DNA of 64,000 nucleotides from positions 1 to 64,000 of the forward strand of contig WTXI01000184.1 in the NCBI GenBank assembly GCA_022376515.1. The letters run 5' to 3'. How positions within the stretch are numbered: position 1 is the first letter of the stretch; the number at the start of each line of letters is the position of its first letter. The notes below the pieces were generated by a model. That model had not been told where the DNA came from, made no database searches, and was given only the letters and a program-made list of their open reading frames with translations. The stretch is from Lactifluus volemus. Its lineage: Eukaryota > Basidiomycota > Agaricomycetes > Russulales > Russulaceae. A program made the translations under genes and the position numbers. Shown piece by piece: positions 10,029-20,902 of this stretch.

Positions 10029-12634
10029 ATGAATGTCCTAGCAAAAGCAAGTGTGGTACCACATGCATCAAGATTCATTGCTCTGTTTCACAAGTTATTT
10101 GAGGCAGGTTCTATCATGTTCGCACCTGAGTCGTGAAATTGACAACTCGGATCATCATCGTGTAGGGACTCACACCGAAACAAATCAACCCGAAAGAAAG
10201 TGCAGAAGCGTTTTGGACAGAGCTCTTATCCCTGGATGTAGACCGGACGTACCTCACAGAAAGACTTGCCTCACTTTCCAAAGGAGACTGCCTCGAGCGA
10301 CTCAAGGTCAGACGGAATTTTGCCGGATTCCGTGTGCTACCGACGTCTCATTTTCGAACCCTTGCAGTAGCCTCTCTTCGTGGCGTTATTCTCAGTTTGT
10401 TTGCAACGCGTCCGGATGGCGCCTTACGACGACCCAGGAAAATCCCATGCGGTCCAGCTCATGACGGTGTTGACGCGAGGTCTGTTGAGCAAAAATGATC
10501 TCGCGGGATGGCAAGTTATGGAACTTTTTGCCGGGGGAGTCAATCAAAGTGATAAGTTTTTTAACGTGAGTTTTGATTTCTCGAACTTTTGCTCGAAAAA
10601 AAAAAGAAACGAATCTATTTAAGGAATTTGGCTCTGCTGTGGTGACATTGCTTGGCAATGATAATGCACCAGGTATGCGCACCCCTCCACGCGTCGTCAA
10701 GTTCTGGCAGGTTGTTCAAGCTTGATTCAAGTTGAACTACGGCACGAAGTGCTACAACTCGCCATCGTCTTTCTCTGTGGTATTAACCAACTCAGCCCTG
10801 GAGCCTACCTTTTGCGGGACGACCTCTTCCCGGCCATCATCTCTGTCTGTTGTGCCCTTTGTTTGTTCTTAGATGTCGGACTTACTGCGGGGACCATAGA
10901 TCATTAAAGGACGGGAGACAGGGAGATTCACATTCGAGGCACTGCTCTTGCTTGCACTTTTGTCCAACTTCCACAAGTCGGATGCGGCAAAAATGAACCC
11001 TTTTCTTCATCAAATCAAGGAAATCACAGACGTGGAAGTATTGCGCAAGGTGTGCTGGAACGCTGGGTATGCTGCGGCGACGACTGCGAGGTGAGGCGGT
11101 CCCTATACAGGCTTGTTTTTTTTGAGAACACAGAGTTTAGAGCGTACCAAGAGATTTCTGACGACTCTCCACCAACCATGTCCTCCATGATTGGTTCGTT
11201 TGTGTCGTCCCTACGCCCCGACCGAGCACTTTCCTCTACGCCAGTCGACACGCCCAAAGAACTGTTCAAAAACCAGTACGTCGTCTTATATTTTGATTTG
11301 TTCCTCGACCCTGAAGTGCGTGGAGGCCTATCGAAGCCTGTATCATTCTTCTACCAATACTAGAATTCGTGCTGCGCAACCGCACTTTTTCCTCAATTCT
11401 TGTTGAAGGCATCAGAGATGCCCCAGGCGACAAAAACTCACGGCCACCCCTACCTCATGCCATTATGTCTTTGTCGTCTTATTTGCTGACGCATGCGACA
11501 TCCACCTCTTCTTTCCGTGCAATTGGATATGCCAATGTTGCATTGCACATTCTTCTGGCTTCTGTGGAATCAGAAAACATCATCCGGGCGTTTTGCGAGC
11601 CGAGCCCGCAACCAGTAAGACTTTGCCGTCAGGTCTGTCTTATCGTTTTCTTCGATCGTCTTTTTTGGCTCAAAAAGGTTGAAAGAGACTTCCTATGCTC
11701 CCCTTTTCACCGTCTCCTCGCCCACTCATCTGCGCTATTCTGGATTGTTGCATACTCTGGCTCCGACACAACTTGCACAAACGACTTGAGGGGTCTCTAT
11801 ACTTGTAAGCATGTCTGTCACGAGAGTATCTAGCAATTGCTTGAGACTTCAAAGGACGTGCGTACGGACATGCCATCGAATAATATGGTTCCTGCAGAAG
11901 GAACATATCCGGCCTGGTACGTCCTCACATGAACTTCTCTTGGGCAAATACTGATGTGAACCAGAGTATCACTGGCTAGAGCTTTGGAAAGCGATCATTG
12001 GAGTTCTAGACTTTTTAGGTGGAAAATTAGACGAATTAACCTCGATTGTGGGCACAGAACAACTGCTCCAGGAGGTGGTGGCGTATTTCTTCATCCTATT
12101 TGGCGGCGACTCATTCCTTGTCAAGTCTCTGGTCTTGCTAGATTTTGCATTAACGAAAGCGGAAGCCTTCCTTTCACCGCCCCAGGCCATCCACGAATTC
12201 ATTGTAAGCCGAGTGACGGGGGATTGCTGAGCAATAGCTGACGAGTGCAGTATGAGCTTGTCAGGAGCGCGCCCGCTCTTCGGAGACTACCAGCCTCGCT
12301 GCGGTCTTTTATTTCACCTCGATCACCGACATCTCCCTCCCACGAGACTTTCTCCGAGCAGGTGCTATCTCGTCTTCTTTCTACCATCAACTTCTACGAA
12401 GAAAAGCTCGGAAGTAAGAATCGCAGTGCTATTGGCGCATTGCGCGTCATTGTGAAAGAAATTGAACGTGATGGTATCCATGGTGTTGGGGATCCATACA
12501 CGGAGGATCCTTCGTGCGTATGATTGTTGGCAACGCTGACTAAACTAATCCTTGTCCTTCTCAGGTCGTGGTCCGCAGGGAGTACAATTTTTTTGAGGCA
12601 TGCATACTCAGATGGGATGGCCTTGATGCCTTGA
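10029..12634 (+). CDS. ARMH3-like armadillo-like helical protein (DUF1741 family)
   Basis: Many short exons on the plus strand join into a helical protein. It starts MNVLAKASVVPHASRF, continues with ESAEAFWTELLSLDVDRTYL, LLLLALLSNFHKSDAAKMNP, AYQEISDDSPP, RPDRALSSTPVDTPKELFK and AILDCCILWLRHNLHKRLE, and ends DGMALMP then stop at 12632. This succession matches the fungal DUF1741 family, whose human relative is ARMH3, a Golgi-associated factor linked to PI4KB and GBF1 function. One splice near 10104-10160 would need a GC donor or hides an error; other joins use GT-AG. The 3' half was duplicated downstream and has decayed. Confidence 0.7.
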
Positions 12635-12984
12635 TGATGCACTGTATGCTCTATTTATTTGTTTGATGTTATGTTTATGTTGTATCATAAGTTCAGCAAA
12701 AGTCTTAGAATGTTGGGTTGTTCATGCTTAAGGTCTGATTCTCTCCTTCCTGTCTACGCCACCACCTTCTATACAATGCCTTGCTTCATGACCCCTTTCT
12801 GCCCTGGAAATCTAAGAGTTTGTAAGATGGCTGGTGAGGAAGACAGTGGAAACATTAGTATGAGAAGTGCCGGGCAAAAGATGCGAGGCGGTGGGCGAAG
12901 ATATAACGTGACGCACGAAAGTGTTAGCCACTGCTGGCCTCACCTCATCTTCGTCGTCCTGACTTGCCTCTGGACATCCGTGTC
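12635..12984. other. 3' UTR/intergenic stretch between ARMH3-like gene and its pseudo-copy
   Basis: About 350 nt after the stop. The first 65 nt (ATGCACTGTATGCTCTATTT...) recur after the pseudo-copy at about 14100-14155, so the duplicated unit includes 3' flanking DNA. Nothing else recognised. Confidence 0.4.
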
Positions 12985-14155
12985 CCTACCTCATACCATT
13001 AGATTTTTGTTATCATATATGCCGACGCACACGACATCCAAATACCCTTTCCGTGCCATTAGATATGTCAATGTAGCATCGCACCTACGGGTTTCAGTGG
13101 AATTTGCCTGAGCACGAAATCAGTAAGACTTCGCTGCCGGGTCTATCTTATCGTTCTCCTCGATGACCTCTTGGTCTGATTCCGTCCGAATAAGTCTAAA
13201 GAAATTCCCCATGTCCTCCTTCAAGTTTTCATCGTCTCCTTGCCCACTCGTTTGCTCTGTTCTGGACTTTTGCATACCCTGGATTCGACAACTTGCACAA
13301 ACAACTTGAAGTGTCTCCATACTTGTGAGCATGTCTGTCGCGGAAGCATCTAGCAAGGACGTGCGTGCGGAAATGCCATCGCATAATATGGCTCCTGCAG
13401 AAGCGTATTCGGCCTGGTACGGCTTCGTGGCCTTGTCTTGGCTGAATACTGATACTGACCAGAGTATTACTAGCTAGAGCCTTGGAATGCGACCATTGGG
13501 CTTCTAGGCCTTTCAAGTGGCAAAATCAGACGAGTTTATCTTGATTGTAGACATAACAACTGCTTCAGGAGGAGGTGGTGTATTTCTTGGCCCCATTGGC
13601 ATTCCTAGTCAAGTCCCTGGTCTTGCTAGAATTTGTTTTTGCCACAACGGAAGCCTTCTGTTCACCGCCCCAGATCATCCCGAAAGCATTGTAAGCCAAG
13701 TGACGGAGGATTGCTGAGTACAAGCACAATATGAGCTTGTCAGGAGCACGGCCGCTCTTCGGAGACTAACAGCCTTGCTGCGCTGCGATCTTTGATACTA
13801 TCTCCTCGAACATCAAGTGTTCCCTCTCACGAGTCCCTCCAAGCAGGCGCTATCTCGTCTTCTTTCTACCATCAACTTCTACGAGGAAAGCTCGGAACTA
13901 CGAATCACAGTGCTATTGGCACGTTGCGCGTCATTGTGAAAGAAGTTGAAGGTGATGGTATCCACGGTGTTGGGGATCCCTACAGTACATTAGAAGTACG
14001 ACTTTTTAAATTCCATTTTAGTGTGGAAACGCTAACTAAAATGATTCCCGTTATGTCGAAAGAATTACAATTTTTGAGGCACGCGTACTTGCCTTGATGC
14101 CTTGATGCTGCCCTGTATGCTTTATTTATTTGTTTGATTATAAGTTCGGCGAAAG
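12985..14155 (+). pseudogene. Decayed tandem duplicate of the 3' half of the ARMH3-like gene
   Basis: Parallel to about 11445-12700. Matches in the same order include the Ala/Thr-rich segment (MPTHTTSKYPFRAIRYVNVA versus LTHATSTSSFRAIGYANVA), the DFCIPWIRQLAQTT block versus DCCILWLRHNLHKR, the region YLDCRH..., and the 3' exon IGTLRVIVKEVEGDGIHGVG versus IGALRVIVKEIERDGIHGVG. Numerous stops and indels (for example after VSVEFA and in the middle third) break the frame, and the N-terminal half is missing. The 3' flank is duplicated too. It cannot make the parental protein. Confidence 0.8.
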
Positions 14156-14515
14156 GCGAAGAGCGGACATAAGTCATCCCCAGCTGCATTCTGCTCAACG
14201 TATAGTACTTGTCGTAAATAGCAACTACAACTCAAAATTAGCCTTGTCGGACAAAGGGGAGAGAACCGAGTCAGCCTAGACAAGATTGCTCCGAGCCAAA
14301 GTGGGGTTGCCATAGAGGCAGTGAAAAACTTTTTTAATAGAGCGGGAAGGGACTGGCTCGGGAAATTAACAGGGCGGATTCAGGGTCCGTGTAACGTTGG
14401 CTCTGATCTACTCGGTGAATGGCTCGGTGAATGCCAACTATGCGAGCCTACGATGGCCTCGCGCTTCGCTACCCTCCTTTCACTCCGTTTTTACCCCTCT
14501 ACAACCTCTTAATAG
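14156..14515. other. Intergenic region upstream of glycine dehydrogenase
   Basis: About 360 nt holding the presumed promoter of GCV2; pyrimidine-rich just before the ATG. No gene recognised. Confidence 0.4.
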
Positions 14516-17500
14516 ATGGCTGCGTTGCGTCTTGCCCCACGGTCTACCCGTGGATGCGCCCATCGCCGCGTCTTGTCCGCTCAACGAAAGGGGCTCGCCA
14601 CCGCAAAACCCCCGTCATCATTGTTCGCAGCCCTCGACACATTTTCAGACCGCCACATAGGGCCCGACAATGCCGAAGCCGCGTACATGCTCTCCAAATT
14701 GGGCTACAGTTCCATGGATGCCTTTGTCGATGAGGCCGTCCCTCCAAAAATCAGGATCCCTGTGGACGCGATATCTGACAAGGCAATCGGCTCTCTCAGC
14801 GAAGGAGAGTTGTTGAGACACGCAAAGCTTCTGGGAGCTGAAAATAAGCCATTCAAAAGCTATATTGGGATGGGCTACCACAACGCGGTCGTTCCGCCCG
14901 TGATTTTGCGAAACGTAAGTCCCTTGGTCAACCTTCAGGGGTAACTTCTGTTTTTTCATTACAAACGTCTAGATTATGGAAAACCCCGCCTGGTATACCC
15001 AGTATACCCCTTACCAGGCTGAGCTTGCCCAAGGCAGGTCGTGTGACATGTCTCCCAGGGTGTTCTGACCAGTTTCAACTTTTACAGGACGACTAGAATC
15101 TTTGGTTAATTTTCAAACCATGATCATGTCGCTGACCGCCATGGATATTGCCAATTCGTCTCTCTTGGATGAGGCTACGGCAGCCGCGGAGGCAATGGTC
15201 ATGTCCCTGGTCGCTGCAAACCACAAAAGAAAGACTTTCTTGGTTGATAGTGGTGTCCTCCCGCAAACCTTCGCCGTTCTTAAAACCCGCGCAAAAGGTT
15301 TTGGCATTCGGTTAATTGTCGCTGACGTTAGCACCGCTCTAAATGACGAAGCGCTGCGTTCGGATCTGTGTGGGGTTCTGCTCAATTATCCAGACGTAAA
15401 CGGTCAGATCAAGGATTTCCACGGTCTTGTAGAATCGGTACATGCAAAGAATGCCCTTGTTACGGTGGCCACGGATCTCCTTGCCCTCACTATGCTTAAA
15501 CCCCCTGGTGAATGGGGCGCTGATATTGTATTCGGGAACTCTGGACGGTTTGGTGTTCCTGTGGGCTATGGTGGCCCTCATGGTGCATTCTTTGCATGCA
15601 CGGAAAAATTAAAGAGGAAGATGCCCGGAAGGATCATCGGTCGGAGTCGGGATATGCAGGGATTGCCTGCTTATAGGCTTGCGCTTCAAAGTAAATCACC
15701 TTTTCCACAGTCATGGCTCTTGACTGATTGACCAATAGCTCGCGAGCAACATATTCGGCGCGAGAAGGCTACCAGCAACATTTGTACTAGCCAGGCTCTT
15801 CTTGCCAACATGGCTGCCATGTTCGCCGTATATCATGGCCCAGAGGGTCTGAAGCGTATAGCCAACAAGGTGCACGGTCTAACACAGCTATTGAAGGTGA
15901 TCGTGGAGAGATTCGGCTATCGTGCGATACACGAACAATTTTTCGACACATTGACTTTGGACGTGACCGGTGCCGTACCTTCTGCCCAATCTTTGCATTC
16001 CGCTGCTGCCAAAGTTGGTATCAATTTGAGAGCCGTGGATGAAAAGCATGTGGGAGTCACTCTTGATGAGAGTGTTGGGCCTATTGACTTCCTGCGCATT
16101 GTCAATGCGTTCTCGGCATCTGTAGGGATGCCGATAAGCACAGCGGAGAGCTTACCGACACCAGAGCCCACTTCGGCTATCCCAGAACCCCTCCGGCGAA
16201 CTTCAGAATACCTTCCTCATCCAGTTTTCAACAAGCACCACTCGGAAACGGAGATGCTTCGTTACATTCATCACCTCCAGTCTAAGGATCTTTCCCTGGT
16301 TCATTCCATGACTCCCCTCGGCAGCTGCACGATGAAACTGAACAGTACAAGCAGCATGATTCCACTGACTTGGCCCGAATTCGGTGCCATCCACCCCTTC
16401 GCTCCGGTGGAACAAGTGGAGGGGTACTCCAAGATTATTGGTGTATGTTTTAGAACACACGAGCTGACAAATTAGTTGACGCCATTGAGCAGGAGCTAGA
16501 AGCGTATCTCTGCAAGATTACTGGTTTCCACGCGTGCTCCCTCCAACCTAATTCTGGGGCTGCGGGTGAATATGCCGGCCTCAGCGTCATTCGAGCATAC
16601 CACGAGTCACTTGGGGAAGGACATCGTGATATCTGTCTGATTCCGGTCAGCGCGCATGGAACAAACCCAGCTGTGAGTGTGCTTTGATGTCACATGCGTG
16701 CTGGCACTCATTATACCCAGTCTGCGATGATGGCCGGTTTGAAGGTCGTGCCTGTGAAGAGCTTGCAAGACGGTAACTTGGACCTCGTTGATCTCAAAGA
16801 AAAGGCCGAAAAGCACAAAGACAATTTGGCGGCACTTATGGTCAGTTCCGGTCAACGTATCTCGTTTCATCGCGTGATTGATTTCCCCAGATCACTTATC
16901 CATCTACATTTGGCGTCTTCGAAGATGGTGTCCTTGATGTATGTCAAGTACTTTGATGGCTGCATCATGGATTGACCGCCCCGCAGGCATGTCAGATCGT
17001 CCATGATAATGGTGGCCAGGTCTATCTGGATGGTATGTCCCTCTATACTGCACTGGCATAGCTTTCTTACCCTGATCCAGGTGCAAATTTGAACGCCCAG
17101 ATTGGTTTGACAAACCCTGCAACTTGTGGTGGTGATGTATGTCATATGAACCTTCACAAAACCTTTGCTATGTGCGTCGACATCCCAGTGATACCTACAC
17201 TATATTGATTACGCGCCGCACAGCCCTCACGGTGGAGGCGGACCTGGCATGGGGTAAGTAATCCAAGAAAAGAAAGGTTCCAAACTGAAAGTCAGTTCTC
17301 CAGCCCAATTTGTGTCGCTAAGCACCTCGCGCCATTCCTTCCAGCCCATCCCGTCATTCGTACAGGTGGTGACCAGGCCATTGACGCTGTTTCCGCCGCT
17401 CCTTGGGGAAGCGCGTCAATCCTCCTTATCTCATGGGCTTACATCAGGATGTTGGGTGGCCAGGGACTCGTTGACTCCTCAAAAATAGCATTGTTAAGTG

Positions 17501-18301
17501 CCAATTACATGGCTCACCGCCTCTCGGGCCATTATAGTTTGCGGTACAAAAATGCCAACGGTCGGGTCGCCCACGAACTACTCATAGATTTTGCGGAATT
17601 TGACAAATCGGCTGGCTTGAAGGTCACTGACTTCGCGAAGCGTCTCCAGGTGAGGACTGCGAAGTTACCCTAAAGCCGGCAATCTAACATTACTACTCCC
17701 AGGACTACGGTTTCCATCCCCCAACGGTCTCCTGGCCCATCTCCACGTGTATGCTTATCGAGCCAACAGAGTCCGAGTCTTTGGAAGAGATCGACAGGTG
17801 AGATCGTCTAGGCCACTGTGGGCATTTAGTCTGATATCCGAGAGGTTTTGCGACACCATGATTAATATTCGCCGGGAAGCGGAGGAGGTCATCACGGGAA
17901 AGCAACCCCGGGATAATAACGTATTGAAGAATGCACCCCATCCTTTGTCGGTTATCACACTTTCCGAAGAGGAATGGAACCGGTGAGTGGATATCAAGAC
18001 AATAGTGACGAATACTCAAAGCTGCTGATAGGCCTTACTCACGTCAGCAAGCCGCCTACCCACTCCCATGGCTCCGAGAAAGGAAGTTTTGGCCGACTGT
18101 TTCGCGAGTGGATGATGGTGAGTGGCCAGTTTGATATTGTTTGAGGTTCCCGCTCATCATTACATGGATATCAGCGTATGGCGATACTAACCTCGTCGTG
18201 AGTATTTCAGATGCCCGTTCTTCGTATCCTAGTCTGATCAATCACCTACGCTCCAGTGTGACTGTCCATCAGTGGAAGAAAGTGCTTATGACCAAGCTTA
18301 G
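14516..18301 (+). CDS. GCV2: Glycine dehydrogenase (decarboxylating), P protein of the glycine cleavage system, mitochondrial
   Basis: Catalyses PLP-dependent decarboxylation of glycine, transferring aminomethyl to H protein. The N-terminus ([18 protein letters not shown]) is basic and Ser/Arg-rich, a mitochondrial presequence. It is followed by [14 protein letters not shown], the canonical start of mature P protein. Conserved blocks seen: [79 protein letters not shown]. The PLP-lysine site [18 protein letters not shown] falls at about 17145-17240. Roughly a dozen short introns were read through. The C-terminus is best read as [19 protein letters not shown], requiring an intron about 18199-18256. 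In agaricomycetes this gene is a known neighbour of the A mating-type locus. Confidence 0.95.
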
Positions 18302-18765
18302 CTTTAAGACGGGCCTACCTGACTTTTCAACAATATGCCAGGGGCTCTCTCATCGTAGAGTTAGACAAGCTTGTTATTATGGTCCACTATTGTTCAACCA
18401 ATATCCAGTGCTCGATTATCTACATTACATATTCAAAATACAAATACATATATCCTTTTCCATCGATCGTTCAATGATGGTATCTCTGTGATCCCAATGA
18501 TCTATCTGATTGATCCACCTAGACAACCGGGTAACCTGGTCATTAAACAGCGCTTCAAGCTTAAGGTCCGCATTAGCACAATCATGTTCGCAACGTCAAT
18601 TTCGTACTAGTACCCCTCATTGCTTTTGTTAGCCCCCCTGTCATTGCTTCTCTTTCCTTCCCCCTCCTTCACTGAGGGGAAGCAGCCTTATATCTGCAGG
18701 TTAGAGCGCCATTCTTTCTTGTCCGGCTCCCTCACGCTGAATGCATCGTTGACTCGGACAGGCAG
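18302..18765. other. Intergenic stretch between GCV2 and the 7-TM gene
   Basis: About 460 nt, T/C-rich toward the right end as in fungal promoters. No coding or repeat signal recognised. Confidence 0.4.
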
Positions 18766-20155
18766 ATGGGAGATTTTGGGAACTTGACACCTGCGTTCAT
18801 AGCTCTATTGGTCCTAGGCGGTCAGATCGGACTTCCCGTCCTTGTCCTGACAACTCTTCGCTGCAAGAAGCTCAACCGCCACTCGACCTTTGTAAATTTC
18901 TGCTTGACGGGCATCATCTATTCCATCGTCTTTTGTCTCCTGTGAGCGTGTGCATGCCTTTGTTATTTATTTTTTCACTTCATTGATCAGTTCGGGATTT
19001 AGAATATACAGTGGGAATCACCGGTTTGGGCGGTCAAATGGTGCCCTCTGTGTCGCACAGGCTTCCATGGTGTCGGGCGTTCTTCCCATGTGAGCCACTT
19101 TTGAACTTCTCTTTACCCCCTTGAAGTTGACGTGCTCTGGTAGGATAGGCGTCTCTGCCTTCACGGTTGTCCTCCAGGTACGAGCCCCATACTGTGTTCC
19201 CGACACGTAGCCAGTCTCCTGATGAGATGAATGGTTTAGATCTGGGCAACGTTCCAAGATCCTGGTTCAGCGATCTTCACCGCCTTTGAGAGGCGTTCTG
19301 TACGATTTATGGTCCGTCTTGCCTTTTGGTAGGGCCGTCATACAAAGACGTCGCTGATACTTGCTCCGTACACAGCTTCTCCTGTTCCCTTACGTTACTT
19401 TCCTTTGCTTCTTGTTGGCAGCTATTTTGGTATGGGCATCCTTCCATCTAGTTCAAGAGAATGCTGGCCTAATGAGGTGCTCCAAAAGGTCGCAACAAAA
19501 GTACCTGGCTCTGTCGGAAATCATAACGGACTTTACTGCTTTTTCAGCACAGTAGCCATGTACGAAGGTCGTCAGAGGCGTGTGAGGACTTACTTACACA
19601 ACTTGCTCCTAGAGCGATGTATGTGACACCAATAACGTGCGCCGCCCTCATGGCAATCACCGCCATACTAGCAGGTGCGTCGCTGAGTTATCCTTGAATT
19701 TACCTTCGGAAACTTATAAAAAATACACAGCTGTAACTGTAGTTCAATGGTACCGACGATGGCGCGTCATGAAGAAGGCATTTCCATTGGCAGCCAACGA
19801 GACACATGCGATGATCTGCCTTCGCGCGTTTCTATTTAATGTGTATACTTGGATTATTCTCATGTGGGTCTTTTGTCTCATGGCTTGACAATAACTGATG
19901 ATATTTCAGCGTGTCATTATATTATCAAAGCGGAAAGAACACTGGTCTCCTGTATTTGGCCGAGGCTGGGCGTGAGTAACCTTGCCACAGGAAGTTGCGT
20001 ACCGCTGAACTTGACCAACCAGTCCCCTTGGCCACATTTCTCGTTTTTGGGACACAGAGGGTGAGTCAAGGTACAGTTAGATCGTAAAGTCAACTTGATA
20101 GACTCGAGAACAGGATATACTCGAAGCTTGGGGCATTCGAATAGGGTGGAAATAA
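18766..20155 (+). CDS. Seven-transmembrane membrane protein, fungal GPCR-like, function unknown
   Basis: Starts MGDFGNLTPAFIALLVLGGQ. Small exons separated by introns of about 50-60 nt join to give hydrophobic segments around LVLGGQIGLPVLVLTTL, FCLTGIIYSIVFCLLIYSG, ASMVSGVLPMIGVSAFTVVL, LLLFPYVTFLCFLLAAIL, a segment after NGLYCFFSTVA, AFLFNVYTWIILIVSLYY and LPLATFLVFGT. It ends DILEAWGIRIGWK and stop at 20153. A loop has a basic WYRRWRVMKKAF segment. The overall plan of seven membrane spans with an extracellular N-terminus resembles small basidiomycete-specific 7-TM receptors, but no diagnostic receptor motif was identified; it is not a clear STE3 pheromone receptor. Exon borders approximate. 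Confidence 0.55.
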
Positions 20156-20371
20156 AAAAACACCCACACAACGCTTGGCCAACTTGCGATTGCGACTAGT
20201 GCCGTTTCTTTCCAAGCCCCGATGTGCATGGACTATTCATTCATGGTGGTCTCAATGCACGATGACTCGAGCTCATTGCGGGTTCAACACGCGGCCTATG
20301 TAGAAGAGATCTTCTGCATTAAGATGGGTAGGATGTACAAGCGAATAAGCGGTGGCTAGGGATAGCAAGGT

Positions 20372-20804
20372 TCATGCTCCTCCTCTGAGGGGCGAGAATG
20401 AGAAACAGGCCGGGGATAGTGGGGTATGAATACGTACACAAGAATATTATTACTGCCGGATGTAAGTTAGAAACAGGGTAACTTAAAAAATTAATCATGG
20501 ATGCTCACATGGGGATGTGAATGAGCTTGACCAAGTACCCGATGAAACCCATGACGGCAAAGCCAATCGCAACTGCCTTGGAAATCTGAATGAATTCTTT
20601 GTGAAAAAGTATCGCATCAACGAATTCTCAAGGATGACGGAAAGTATGAGTTAGGGACCTTTTCGAGAGGGTTTTGTGCACCGAATGAGAAACTGTGCGT
20701 GTATGAGGTGGAGGGGACTAGGCGAATGCGAGATGACGAACCTGGTTTCCATCACGAACAAACTCCTGGGGGATTTCAAGGAACTCTTGAAGTTTTTCTG
20801 ACAT
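20372..20804 (-). CDS. SSS1: Protein transport protein SEC61 subunit gamma
   Basis: Smallest subunit of the ER Sec61 translocon, a single tail-anchored membrane helix. Predicted CDS complement(join(20372..20384, 20438..20452, 20509..20596, 20659..20692, 20742..20804)), 70 aa, matching the usual 68-80 aa. The protein starts [20 protein letters not shown], continues with [13 protein letters not shown], has the membrane helix with [23 protein letters not shown], and ends NNILVGGA. The frame is kept across all four introns; the last two coding exons are only 15 and 13 nt. It lies head to head with the PPR gene, start codons 98 bp apart, so the two probably share a promoter. SEC61 is a known syntenic marker near the A mating-type locus. 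Confidence 0.93.
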
Positions 20805-20902
20805 GGTTGGAGGATAGAAAGCAAGGTTTGGTGACTGATGAGGTTGAGTTGAATGAGATGAGAAGTGTAAACGTGGTCGCAAACTTTTTCTCACGCTGAC
20901 TT
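20805..20902. promoter_or_regulatory. Short divergent intergenic region, SSS1 and PPR gene
   Basis: Only 98 bp separate the two start codons, so the core promoters of both genes must lie in or overlap this interval. No specific factor site is claimed. Confidence 0.5.

Noticed and set aside
18766..20155. 7-TM gene as an STE3 pheromone receptor (B locus)
   Set aside because: No STE3-type signature and no pheromone precursor (CaaX) gene nearby; kept as an unknown 7-TM protein.
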